Shown here piece after piece: positions 1 to 6,172 of a stretch of DNA of 7,058 bases. How positions within the stretch are numbered: position 1 is the first letter of the stretch; each line of letters opens with the position of its first letter. The notes beneath the pieces are model-generated. The model saw only the letters and a program-made list of their open reading frames with translations. It was not told the origin of the DNA and searched no databases. The DNA is from an uncultured Clostridia bacterium (lineage in GTDB: Bacteria > Bacillota_A > Clostridia > TANB77 > CAG-508), in NCBI GenBank assembly GCA_947628335.1, contig CANQZT010000077.1:1-7058 (forward strand). Reading direction: 5' to 3'. The translations under genes and the position numbers were made by a program.

Positions 1-1303
1 TGTTTATTTTAAGTTCTGCACATGTTACAGCCTTCCCTGCTGAGCCTATTCTTGAATCAAATTCTGGTGTTAGGGCTGCTATTGGTGCAGTTTCTGTTAA
101 TCCATATCCTTGTAAGAAATTTATTCCTATATCTTGTAACCATTTTCCAACTTTTGCATCAATTGGTGCTGCAGCTGACACTATTATTCTTATATTTCCA
201 CCCAGATTATCATGTATTTCTTTAAATACTTTTCTTTTTATATCAATATTAACGCCTTTTAGTGCATTAGTTATATGTATCATTGATTTTACTAATTTGT
301 CTTTTTTACTTTTTACAATGTTTTCGTTAATTTTTTTGTATAGGTTTTCTATTAATAATGGCACAGCAAGCATTGCTGTTGGTTTTGTTTCTTTTAGGTT
401 TGGTACTATATGTTTTAGACCTTCGCATACTACGATTGATGCCCCCACAGATATTGGTAATAAATATCCTATTGTAGATTCATAAGTATGATGTAATGGT
501 AGTATTGAAAAGAATCTGTCTTTGTCATCTAAGTATACATATGCTGAAACTACATTTACATTTTGTGCTAGATTTCTATTGTTTATCATAACTCCTTTTG
601 CTTGTGAAGTCGTTCCAGATGTAAATATTAGCACTTTAAATTCTTCTGGATCTATTTCTATTTCCATATAGCTTTGATCACCTGATGATACTATTCTTTT
701 TCCTTGCTCTATAACATAATTTAACCCTACATCTTTTCCAGATATAACAGAATCACTATTCATTTCTATAAAATATTCTACATTTGGCACATTTTCTTTT
801 ACCTTTTTTATTATGTCTTTTTTCTTTTGTGAATAAATTATTGCACTTGCTTTTGATCGTTTTATTACATTTTCAATTTCATTTGCTGGTAATTCTTTAT
901 CTACTGGTACTGCAATTCCTGTTCCACATAACATTGCCATATAAGACACATACCAATGATATGTATTTTCTCCTATGATTATTACTCTTTTATTTTTTAA
1001 TCCTAAAATTTTATTAAGACCTGTTCCTAAATTTATTACATCTTTACCATATTGTTTATATGTAATTTGTGTAAATGGTGCTTTATGTTCAAATTTTTCT
1101 AACATAAATATATTATTTTCATATTCTTTTATTGCTCTTTTAAATATTTCTTTTATTGTTTTATAGTTTTTTGCTTCATATTTTATATCTTTTACTTGTA
1201 TTTTATTTTCTTCAATGTTTGCTTCATCTATTTCAGACATTTCTTCCATTTTTAGTTTTGGGAATTTGAAATTTGGTACTTTAAATTCCTTTAATATTCT
1301 CAA
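1..1303 (-). CDS. Long-chain acyl-CoA synthetase-like AMP-binding enzyme (3' end outside window)
   Basis: An ANL-superfamily adenylate-forming enzyme, by family most likely activating a fatty or other carboxylic acid with ATP and CoA at the cytoplasmic membrane face. I chose the TTG start at 1303 because AAGGAG (1317-1312) sits 8 nt upstream; the first ATG (1249) lacks a comparable site. 434 codons are visible. Seen motifs: the ATP/phosphate loop TSGTTSQAKG at residues 228-237, LPLHHTYE at 268-275, VSAAAP at 375-380, and QGYGLTET at 398-405 (the adenylate-binding A5-type motif). The C-terminal hinge, the GD motif and the catalytic lysine lie beyond the left edge. The loop differs from the usual TSGTTGxPKG by Ser for Gly and Ala for Pro. 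No signal peptide; the N-terminal 60 residues are charged and lysine-rich. It has its own promoter (1339-1367) and appears to be a separate unit from the upstream nuclease gene. Acyl substrate unknown; an acyl-ACP synthetase role is possible. Confidence 0.9.
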   Translation of the reverse strand, partial: MRILKEFKVPNFKFPKLKMEEMSEIDEANIEENKIQVKDIKYEAKNYKTIKEIFKRAIKEYENNIFMLEKFEHKAPFTQITYKQYGKDVINLGTGLNKILGLKNKRVIIIGENTYHWYVSYMAMLCGTGIAVPVDKELPANEIENVIKRSKASAIIYSQKKKDIIKKVKENVPNVEYFIEMNSDSVISGKDVGLNYVIEQGKRIVSSGDQSYMEIEIDPEEFKVLIFTSGTTSQAKGVMINNRNLAQNVNVVSAYVYLDDKDRFFSILPLHHTYESTIGYLLPISVGASIVVCEGLKHIVPNLKETKPTAMLAVPLLIENLYKKINENIVKSKKDKLVKSMIHITNALKGVNIDIKRKVFKEIHDNLGGNIRIIVSAAAPIDAKVGKWLQDIGINFLQGYGLTETAPIAALTPEFDSRIGSAGKAVTCAELKIN

Positions 1304-1338
1304 TTTTATCACTCCTTACGTTGGTTCGTACATTTTTT

Positions 1339-1367
1339 ATTATCGCACATTTTTCTCATTTTGTAAA
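1339..1367 (-). promoter_or_regulatory. Sigma-A type promoter for the AMP-binding enzyme gene
   Basis: On the minus strand, a -35 box TTTACA (1367-1362) is followed after exactly 17 nt by a -10 box GATAAT (1344-1339). TGC immediately before the -10 box gives an extended -10. The predicted start near 1332 leaves a leader of about 28 nt before the TTG start. A 6-6-6 inverted repeat (1375-1392) lies just upstream of the -35 box and could be an operator. Confidence 0.7.
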
Positions 1368-1374
1368 TATTAGA

Positions 1375-1392
1375 ATGTATCGAATAATACAT
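1375..1392. repeat. Short inverted repeat upstream of the AMP-binding gene promoter
   Basis: ATGTAT (1375-1380), 6-nt spacer, ATACAT (1387-1392): a dyad typical in size of a dimeric repressor or activator site, 7 nt upstream of the -35 box. In DNA this AT-rich such a dyad can arise by chance, and I do not recognise it as the site of a known regulator. Confidence 0.25.
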
Positions 1393-1396
1393 AAGT

Positions 1397-1423
1397 ATTG
1401 GGGAGATTAATTATCTCCCCAAT
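1397..1423 (-). terminator. Hairpin terminator after the Rpn-type nuclease gene
   Basis: An 11-bp perfect stem (1397-1407 with 1413-1423) containing a GGGGAG/CTCCCC core and a 5-nt loop starts 4 nt after the nuclease stop codon (1430-1428). On the minus strand the following bases are only moderately T-rich (ACTTATGTATT), so termination strength is uncertain. Position and stem quality still favour an intrinsic terminator. Confidence 0.6.
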
Positions 1424-1427
1424 GTAA

Positions 1428-2246
1428 TTATAATTTTATAATTTCTTCTTTACTTAATTTTGTTATTTTTGAAATCGTTTCTATATCCATTCCGTTTTTT
1501 TTCATTTCTTTTGCCATTTCTATAATTGCCTTTTTTTCCCCTTGTTTCTCTCCCTTTTTATATGCATATTGTCTTGCATCTGCATCATCTCTTGACCATT
1601 TTTCATAGTAGTAGTTTATCTCCTTTATTGCTCCATCTGATAATATTTCTTCTACTTCTTTGTTTGCTTCTTTTATTATTTTACTTTTTTCCTTCGCCAT
1701 TTCTATTAACCCCCTATCATCCGAATCTATTAGTGCTAACCAACATTCTAGCTCTGTTGCTAGTTTTGGCTTACTTTTTCTAAACTTCGGTAATTCTATA
1801 AAGTGATATGTTACTTCGTTTATTACCTCATATTCTCTATGATTTTCTGCTACTGTTACTGTTTTTGTATGATATTCTGGTACCTCTAACATATTGTATC
1901 CTAATATATTTATTAATATTACTGGTTTTGTCTCTTCATAATATTCTCCTTTTGCTAATTGTTCTGCCATTAGTCTACTTCCATAATATGCTGTCCTTTT
2001 CTTCATATTATGTTTATCTTGTATTTGCATTTCTATATTTACTATCTTTTTATTATTGATTGTTGCCTTGATATCTATTCTTCCAGCTTTTCCGTCTTTG
2101 ATCAATTGTTGTAGTGATACTTCTTGTAATACTTCTATTTGCTCTATTTTTATCTCTAATACTGCTTCTAAGAAACTTTTTAAATATTTTTCGTTTCCTT
2201 TTTTGCCAAAAAACATTTTAAATACTATATCATTTTTTAAGTTCAT
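1428..2246 (-). CDS. Rpn-family PD-(D/E)XK nuclease / transposase-like protein (PDDEXK_2)
   Basis: A 272-residue protein matching the Rpn recombination-promoting nuclease / putative transposase family (PF12784 type), usually about 250-310 residues. Family members are DNA endonucleases implicated in RecA-independent recombination and, in some bacteria, phage defence. Seen: the N-terminal NDIVFKMFFG segment (residues 5-14), typical of the family opening; the nuclease core GRIDIKATINNKKIVNIEMQIQ, with Asp58, Glu72 and Gln74 as the D...ExQ form of the PD-(D/E)XK site; a YY-KPVILINILG strand region near 103-116; a lysine/glutamate-rich helical tail; and a C-terminal segment ITKLSKEEIIKL (about 261-272), which family members often carry. 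SD AAAGGAGG lies at 2260-2253, 6 nt from ATG. A TATAAT overlaps the SD upstream region (2266-2261). A hairpin follows the stop. It lies directly beside a mobile-element-like inverted repeat. It appears full length and intact; actual nuclease activity is inferred. Confidence 0.88.
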   Translation of the reverse strand: MNLKNDIVFKMFFGKKGNEKYLKSFLEAVLEIKIEQIEVLQEVSLQQLIKDGKAGRIDIKATINNKKIVNIEMQIQDKHNMKKRTAYYGSRLMAEQLAKGEYYEETKPVILINILGYNMLEVPEYHTKTVTVAENHREYEVINEVTYHFIELPKFRKSKPKLATELECWLALIDSDDRGLIEMAKEKSKIIKEANKEVEEILSDGAIKEINYYYEKWSRDDADARQYAYKKGEKQGEKKAIIEMAKEMKKNGMDIETISKITKLSKEEIIKL

Positions 2247-2260
2247 TTTTTTCCTCCTTT

Positions 2261-2289
2261 ATTATATCATGCTGACTTTCAAAACACAA
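2261..2289 (-). promoter_or_regulatory. Possible promoter of the Rpn-type gene
   Basis: On the minus strand TATAAT (2266-2261) is preceded by TGA (extended -10) and, 17 nt upstream, by a weak -35 TTGTGT (2289-2284). The -10 box abuts the SD (AAAGGAGG), so a start 7 nt downstream would fall inside the SD and give a nearly leaderless mRNA. Either this is a chance TATAAT in AT-rich DNA, or transcription really starts within a few bases of the SD. Confidence 0.35.
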
Positions 2290-2314
2290 CATAAATGACA
2301 ATTTTTGTTCTAGC

Positions 2315-2594
2315 AATTCAAAAAGTTTTACGTTACTTTTGACCTCCTTTCTTATTTATTTGCTTTGAAAATTTTAGATTTTTATTTGGATTTTTATTTT
2401 TGGGATTAGAATTTCCTTTTGATACATCATAATGACGTGTTAATTTATAAACCCTATTAACACAGTCATTCGTATAAAATTTTATTTTTGATATTTTTTG
2501 GGAACTATATTATAGATATACAATTTAATTTTTTATTGATTTATTTTTTCTTTAATATCCTTACATGTACTTTTACGGTAAAACTTTTTGAATT
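2315..2594. mobile_element. MITE-like element with 17-bp terminal inverted repeats
   Basis: Two perfect 17-bp inverted copies, AATTCAAAAAGTTTTAC (2315-2331) and its complement (2578-2594), bound a 280-bp non-coding segment. The outer AATT on each side is itself palindromic and may be a 4-bp target duplication, leaving 13-bp terminal repeats (CAAAAAGTTTTAC) around a 272-bp element. Inward of the repeats only a few more bases agree when gaps are allowed. A strong hairpin sits almost exactly in the middle (2431-2470). No coding frame of useful length is present, so if mobile it would be a non-autonomous element needing a transposase elsewhere. The flanks of this gene-free stretch (2247-2314 and 2595-2680) hold only the possible nuclease promoter and AT-rich DNA without a clear terminator for the carboxypeptidase gene. 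The IS family is not recognised. Confidence 0.5.
2431..2470. repeat. Hairpin-forming inverted repeat at the centre of the 280-bp element
   Basis: AATGACGTGTTAAT (2431-2444) pairs with ATTAACACAGTCATT (2456-2470) with a single one-base bulge, leaving an 11-nt loop. Neither strand has a T-run immediately after the stem, so it does not look like an intrinsic terminator. Its midpoint is within about 4 bp of the midpoint of the flanking 17-bp inverted repeats. Confidence 0.6.
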
Positions 2595-2680
2595 ATTTAA
2601 ACTGTATTTATTATATATTGCATTTTCTTAATTGTAAACTAATGTTTTAAAATTTTTTAATATTTTGTTAAAATCCTTTA

Positions 2681-3526
2681 TTACAAGATAATATTTTCTA
2701 AACCTTTCTGCACATATGTGTTATATTGGATTAATAGTTGTCTCATATATTGAATTATTGTTTTTTTATTAATCTTATTTGCTATATATATTTTTTTTTC
2801 TATTATAATTTTATCTTTTATTTTTACCTGTAATTTTCCTATTACTTCATTTTCTTGGATTGGTGCTTGCAAATTTGTTTCTGCTTGTATTTGCACATTT
2901 ATATCTTTTATATCATTTTTATTTATTGGCATTTGCTCATATTCCAATTGCTCTAACCTTATATCAACTTCTTTGTTTTCTCCTTTGATTATTTCTAAAT
3001 TATTTAAACTATTCCACTCATTAAATTCATTTTCTATTTTTTGTTTTATTGGTACATATTCATAGTCTGAAAATGCATATTCTATAAGTTTTACACTGTC
3101 TGTTGTTCTTATTTTTTTTGTGTCTGCTCCTAATACTACACAAATTATTTGATGCCCGTTTCTCGTTGTTGAAGTAACTAAACATCGGCCTGCATTATTA
3201 GTAAAACCTGTTTTAACACCATCTACTCCATATAAATTTCCTAATAATTCATTTGTATTTGTTATTACTTTATCTTTTCCGTTTATATGAATTGTAGTTG
3301 TTTTTGTATTAACAATTGTGGATAACTTTTTTATATTTAAAGCATAGTCAGTTATTTTAGCTAGTTCATAAGCTGATGTGTAATGTTCATTTTCATCTAA
3401 ACCATGTGGTGTTACAAAATGTGTATTTTCTAGACCTAATTCTTCTGCCTTTTTATTCATCATTTCAGCAAATGACTGTATACTTCCTCCTATATATTCT
3501 GCAAGTGCAACTGCTGCATCATTTCC
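2681..3526 (-). CDS. D-alanyl-D-alanine carboxypeptidase, C-terminal part (after the +1 shift)
   Basis: This is the downstream portion of the carboxypeptidase that starts at 3935. The frame is open from the GGA codon at 3526 and supplies the GND of the SxN motif, followed by 20 more residues typical of the family (AAVALAEY, then GGS) before the first ATG at 3463. That ATG has no SD, so independent initiation there (260 residues) is unlikely. Seen: FVTPHGLDENEHYTSAYELAKIT, a family signature after the SxN helix; KTG at residues 84-86 counted from the 3463 ATG (about 241-243 of the joined protein), in the context GVDGVKTGFTNNAGRCLV; then the catalytic-domain end near YEYVPI and a beta-rich C-terminal domain of the PBP5_C type, ending in a helix that probably lies on the outer membrane face. 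Joined length is about 417 residues, normal for DacA/DacF-like enzymes. Stop TAA at 2683-2681; no clear terminator follows. Confidence 0.88.
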   Translation of the reverse strand, partial: GNDAAVALAEYIGGSIQSFAEMMNKKAEELGLENTHFVTPHGLDENEHYTSAYELAKITDYALNIKKLSTIVNTKTTTIHINGKDKVITNTNELLGNLYGVDGVKTGFTNNAGRCLVTSTTRNGHQIICVVLGADTKKIRTTDSVKLIEYAFSDYEYVPIKQKIENEFNEWNSLNNLEIIKGENKEVDIRLEQLEYEQMPINKNDIKDINVQIQAETNLQAPIQENEVIGKLQVKIKDKIIIEKKIYIANKINKKTIIQYMRQLLIQYNTYVQKGLENIIL

Positions 3527-3541
3527 GTGAACGTAACATTA
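3519..3541 (-). other. +1 frameshift site in the carboxypeptidase (TCA C GGA)
   Basis: The minus strand reads CGT TCA CGG AAA TGA. Homology needs S-G-N-D, that is TCA, skip C (3527), GGA AAT GAT. The zero frame ends at 3519 and the +1 frame is closed upstream at 3541-3539, so the change of frame is confined to about 20 nt. The in-frame CGG here is one of only two in the window. Cause unresolved: inserted base, sequencing error or programmed +1 shift. Confidence 0.85.
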
Positions 3542-3935
3542 ACCCATACAGTAAGTCATTTACTGTTATTTTATCTCCTTGTTTTAATCCTAGTCTTGAT
3601 CCCCCTGTTTCTCCTGCTTTTCTAGATATTTCTACCGTATCTGTTAAATTGCTATTTTCTAAAACAACGATAGCACTCATAATTTTCGTAGTTGATGCCA
3701 TAGCTCTTTTTGAATACCCATTTTTCTCATAAATCACACTTTTTGATTCTCTATCATAAATTAATACTGCTCGTGAATTTACGTTAGGAGAGTTATCCAC
3801 ATTTGTGGAAGTGTTTATAATCTCCTCTTTTAATAACTCATCATCTATTTCTTCTTCATCTATATCATCAGCCAATACACTTATATGTACACTTATAATT
3901 GAAATTAATATTATTATGCAAATTATTTTTCTCAT
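3519..3935 (-). CDS. D-alanyl-D-alanine carboxypeptidase (S11, DacA/DacF-like), N-terminal part
   Basis: Low-molecular-weight penicillin-binding protein that removes the terminal D-Ala from peptidoglycan stem peptides outside the cytoplasmic membrane. Seen: a signal peptide (MRK, hydrophobic residues 4-21, LADD cleavage region), an acidic linker (24-50), then the serine-protease-like start VNSRAVLIYDRESKSVIYEKN and the catalytic SxxK as S81-T-T-K84 in MASTTKIM. The helix NDLLYGLMLRS (126-136) leads into the SxN motif, but in this frame CGG AAA TGA follows Ser136, giving a premature stop. If the C at 3527 is skipped the sequence becomes S-G-N-D-A-A, the expected active-site motif. The shift must occur between the +1-frame stop at 3541-3539 and this stop at 3521-3519. 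ATG 3935 has SD AAGGTGA (3948-3942) 6 nt upstream, located inside the terminator hairpin of the preceding gene. Without the shift the product lacks SxN and KTG and would be inactive. Confidence 0.9.
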   Translation of the reverse strand: MRKIICIIILISIISVHISVLADDIDEEEIDDELLKEEIINTSTNVDNSPNVNSRAVLIYDRESKSVIYEKNGYSKRAMASTTKIMSAIVVLENSNLTDTVEISRKAGETGGSRLGLKQGDKITVNDLLYGLMLRSRK

Positions 3936-3976
3936 AAAAAATCACCTTATTAATTTTATTAAAAAGGTGATTTTTT
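3936..3976 (-). terminator. Strong hairpin terminator with the next gene's SD inside its stem
   Basis: A perfect 13-bp stem AAAAAATCACCTT / AAGGTGATTTTTT (3936-3948 with 3964-3976), extended after an A-A mismatch by five inner AT pairs around a 3-nt loop (3955-3957). On the minus strand it ends in six T, the layout of an intrinsic terminator, 12 nt after the stop of the 390-residue gene. The A-run on the other arm makes it potentially bidirectional. Its 3' arm contains AAGGTGA (3948-3942), the only SD for the carboxypeptidase, and the T-run touches that ATG, so read-through RNA would have its ribosome site paired. Confidence 0.85.
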
Positions 3977-3987
3977 ATTACTTCTTA

Positions 3988-5160
3988 TTATTTTCTTTCC
4001 CTACTTCCAATAAATTGTTCATTTATTTCTTCTTCAGCATTTTCTATTTTTTCCTCTAAGGTATCTCCATCTGCTTTCTCTAATTCTTCTTTAAAGCTCT
4101 CCACACTTACCTTACATCTTTTTGCTGCTTTTCTTATAATTATTTCTGAATCATCTACTGTTTTATCATTGCTTAAATCATCATCTATACTATCTAGAGT
4201 AGTTCTTTCGTCTTCGTTATATTCTATTCTATCATCGGCTCTTTCTATATCATTTGCAACTGTATTATTTTTTGTTTTTTCAAGGTAATTTTGTACGTCT
4301 TTTTCTGTCCTTTTTTGATTTGTATTTTTTAAATTTACAGGAATACTTGTATATTGATTTGTTTCTCCGCTTCTTCTGTAATAGTTTATTTCTGGTGTCC
4401 CATAGTCTCCAATATCTACAGTAAATCCTTCATTTCCATTTCCTTGATTTTGTCCTGGATCAATTCTTACCATTGTATATACACTTTCCTTTTTTACTTC
4501 CGATCCATCTTTATTTACTGTTATTACTTCTTTTGTTGGATTCGTTCCTTCTGTTTGTTTTAATGACTCAAGCTTCATTTCTTCTCCTTTAGCATTTATT
4601 CCTATAAATTCAAAACCTGCTACACCTTTTCTTCTTACTTTCACTTTATTTATACCTTTTTTTCCTACTTCTGGTACTAGTTGTGCAAATGTTTTTGTTG
4701 AAGTAATTTTTTTGTTTATATCTATTTCAATATCACTTGCATTTTCTTGATATTGATTGTTTTGTATTTCCTCTTTTTTTGTTTTATCCTTTGAATTTGT
4801 ATTTTCTTTCTTATTTGCTAATTCATTTTCTAATTCTTTTAAAGATGTAGGAATTATATCATGCAACTGCAACAATAGTTCTTTTTCATTCAACAAATTT
4901 TTATACTGCTCTGAAATTTTAATTTCTCCATTTTTATCTACCTTAGCAAGAGTTCCTATATCTGTTTTAAATTCGAATTCTATCTGACCATTTACTTCTT
5001 TTTTTACTAAATATAAATCTTCTTTTCTTTCGTTTTCTATTTGTGCATCATTTTTAGATACTACTACTTTTCCATAGTAAAGTATATCTATGACTGATCC
5101 TTCTTTTATATTACTGTTTTTTTCTTGCATTTCTTTCAATTTTTTTAATACTTCTTCCAT
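3988..5160 (-). CDS. Hypothetical charged cytoplasmic protein, 390 residues
   Basis: I do not recognise a family. There is no signal peptide or membrane segment, so it is probably cytoplasmic. Seen regions: an N-terminal charged helix (1-20); a beta-rich segment (21-82) with repeated hydrophobic/charged alternation (GSVIDILYYGKVVVS, LYLVKKEVNGQIEFEF); a helical LKELENEL region (107-114); a low-complexity Lys/Asn/Glu/Gln linker (115-142); a Lys/Arg-rich central part with TFAQLVPEVGKKG (157-169) and KVKVRRKG (172-179); a Gly/Asn-rich stretch with DPGQNQGNGNEG (234-245); and an acidic C-terminal part (300-390) rich in D and E ending in a helix that may form a coiled coil. One Cys only (349). SD AGAGGTAA overlaps the TAG stop of the membrane protein gene upstream, with 10 nt between stop and ATG, so the two are translationally linked. 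A terminator follows. Its place between envelope genes suggests a partner or regulator of that system, but its function is unknown. Confidence 0.8.
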   Translation of the reverse strand: MEEVLKKLKEMQEKNSNIKEGSVIDILYYGKVVVSKNDAQIENERKEDLYLVKKEVNGQIEFEFKTDIGTLAKVDKNGEIKISEQYKNLLNEKELLLQLHDIIPTSLKELENELANKKENTNSKDKTKKEEIQNNQYQENASDIEIDINKKITSTKTFAQLVPEVGKKGINKVKVRRKGVAGFEFIGINAKGEEMKLESLKQTEGTNPTKEVITVNKDGSEVKKESVYTMVRIDPGQNQGNGNEGFTVDIGDYGTPEINYYRRSGETNQYTSIPVNLKNTNQKRTEKDVQNYLEKTKNNTVANDIERADDRIEYNEDERTTLDSIDDDLSNDKTVDDSEIIIRKAAKRCKVSVESFKEELEKADGDTLEEKIENAEEEINEQFIGSRERK

Positions 5161-5170
5161 TCTATTACCT

Positions 5171-6172
5171 CTAATCCATCTTTATAGATATTTCAAAATT
5201 TGTTGTGTTACTTAATCTCATATTAAATGTTATTTTTCTTTCTTCTGCTGCAGTGCTTAGACTTTCTTTGTATGGAACTGTTATGATGTATACGTCTCCA
5301 CTTGTATCTAAATCTAAACTACCTACTATATTATTTTCAAAAAATTTCTGATTCATATATTCCTCAAATTTTTCTTCAGTTGGAAAATATGTGTTTTTAA
5401 AACTTTCATTTAAATATGAATATACTTTTTTATAATTTTTTGTGTTTATTAATTTCATAATCTTGTCAATATTTGTTACTATTTTTTCTTGATCAGTTGC
5501 TTTATTATATTGTTCTATAAATTCCTCTGTTTCAATAGTATAGTTATCTAATAAAATTGTATATTTATTTATTCCTGTTTCTATTATTTTATAGTAATTA
5601 TCATAATTATCTGTTATGATATACGTTCCATATTGCCCATTTTTTGACATTTTATAATCTATTAAGATTGCATCTTGAAAACGATTTATATTATTTTGTA
5701 AATATTTTTTATACTCATTAATATCATTGTCGAACTTTTCTTTTTTATATTCTCTATCTAATAGTTCAAATGCTTCTTCTGGTTTATATAATGCTTTATA
5801 TTTATAGTCTTGAAAATAATATTTTATAATTTCTGAATCTGCAATATTGTTTTCTTCATATTTATTTAAAGCATTTCGTGGTATTGTTATATCTTCTCTA
5901 TATTTTGAAGCTATTTGATTATTTTTTGCATTTTCAAATTCTTCTTTTGATGAATTTATAATAGAAAATGTACTATTAATATAGTCTATATTTACAACTA
6001 AATAGTAATCAAATTCTTCTTGATTCCTAGTTACTCCATATACATACACTGTGCTATAAGAAATTTTATCTAATATATACATCTCTTGACTTTGGAAATT
6101 TGTACTATCATCTATTAATTCAACAGCATTTGTAGGGGAAATACAAGATATTGCACTTGTATTATTGTCCCC
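5171..6172 (-). CDS. Membrane-anchored protein, extracytoplasmic part (after the +1 shift)
   Basis: Downstream part of the protein starting at 6377. The frame is open from GGG at 6172: 30 residues (beginning GDNNTSAISC, including AVELIDDS) lead without a stop into MYILDKISYSTVYVYGV at 6082. The 6082 ATG has no convincing SD (only AAGAG touching it), so a separate 303-residue gene is unlikely. Seen: beta-strand-rich N-terminal half with YDYY/YLVV patterns, a central Tyr/Asn/Lys-rich helix region, GTYIITDNYDNYYKI, and a C-terminal domain from about DKIMKLINTKNYKKVYSYLNE to the end (FKNTYFPTEEKFEEYM, then alternating strands). The last domain resembles the NTF2-like / VirB8- or TcpC-type fold used by extracytoplasmic parts of membrane complexes; this is an impression, not a match. 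Stop TAG at 5173-5171 overlaps the next gene's SD. Confidence 0.75.
   Translation of the reverse strand, partial: GDNNTSAISCISPTNAVELIDDSTNFQSQEMYILDKISYSTVYVYGVTRNQEEFDYYLVVNIDYINSTFSIINSSKEEFENAKNNQIASKYREDITIPRNALNKYEENNIADSEIIKYYFQDYKYKALYKPEEAFELLDREYKKEKFDNDINEYKKYLQNNINRFQDAILIDYKMSKNGQYGTYIITDNYDNYYKIIETGINKYTILLDNYTIETEEFIEQYNKATDQEKIVTNIDKIMKLINTKNYKKVYSYLNESFKNTYFPTEEKFEEYMNQKFFENNIVGSLDLDTSGDVYIITVPYKESLSTAAEERKITFNMRLSNTTNFEISIKMD

Noticed and set aside
2300..2331. IS6/IS26-type terminal repeat (TTCT...GCAA...AAAGTTTTA resemblance)
   Set aside because: The resemblance is partial and outside the matching inverted repeat; the right end does not share the outer bases.
2377..2400. 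Two adjacent 12-mers (GATTTTTATTTG / GATTTTTATTTT) as a tandem repeat
   Set aside because: Only two T-rich, imperfect units; expected in such AT-rich DNA.
2595..2680. Terminator after the carboxypeptidase gene
   Set aside because: Only weak A/T self-complementarity without a GC stem was found.
3519..3527. TGA read as tryptophan (code 4) to explain the interrupted carboxypeptidase
   Set aside because: Reading through TGA in the zero frame gives unrelated Cys/Ser-rich sequence; the homologous sequence is in the +1 frame. No other gene in the window needs TGA as a sense codon.
3519..3541. Classical -1 slippage or RF2-type +1 slippage signal
   Set aside because: There is no heptameric slippery run or CTT TGA-like motif, and the P-site codons TCA and TTA cannot re-pair after a +1 step. 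Only a hungry-codon type of shift would fit.
5171..6082. Separate 303-residue gene starting at ATG 6082
   Set aside because: No usable SD, and the same frame is open and sensible for 30 codons upstream to the frame-change site, so it is part of the 6377 gene.
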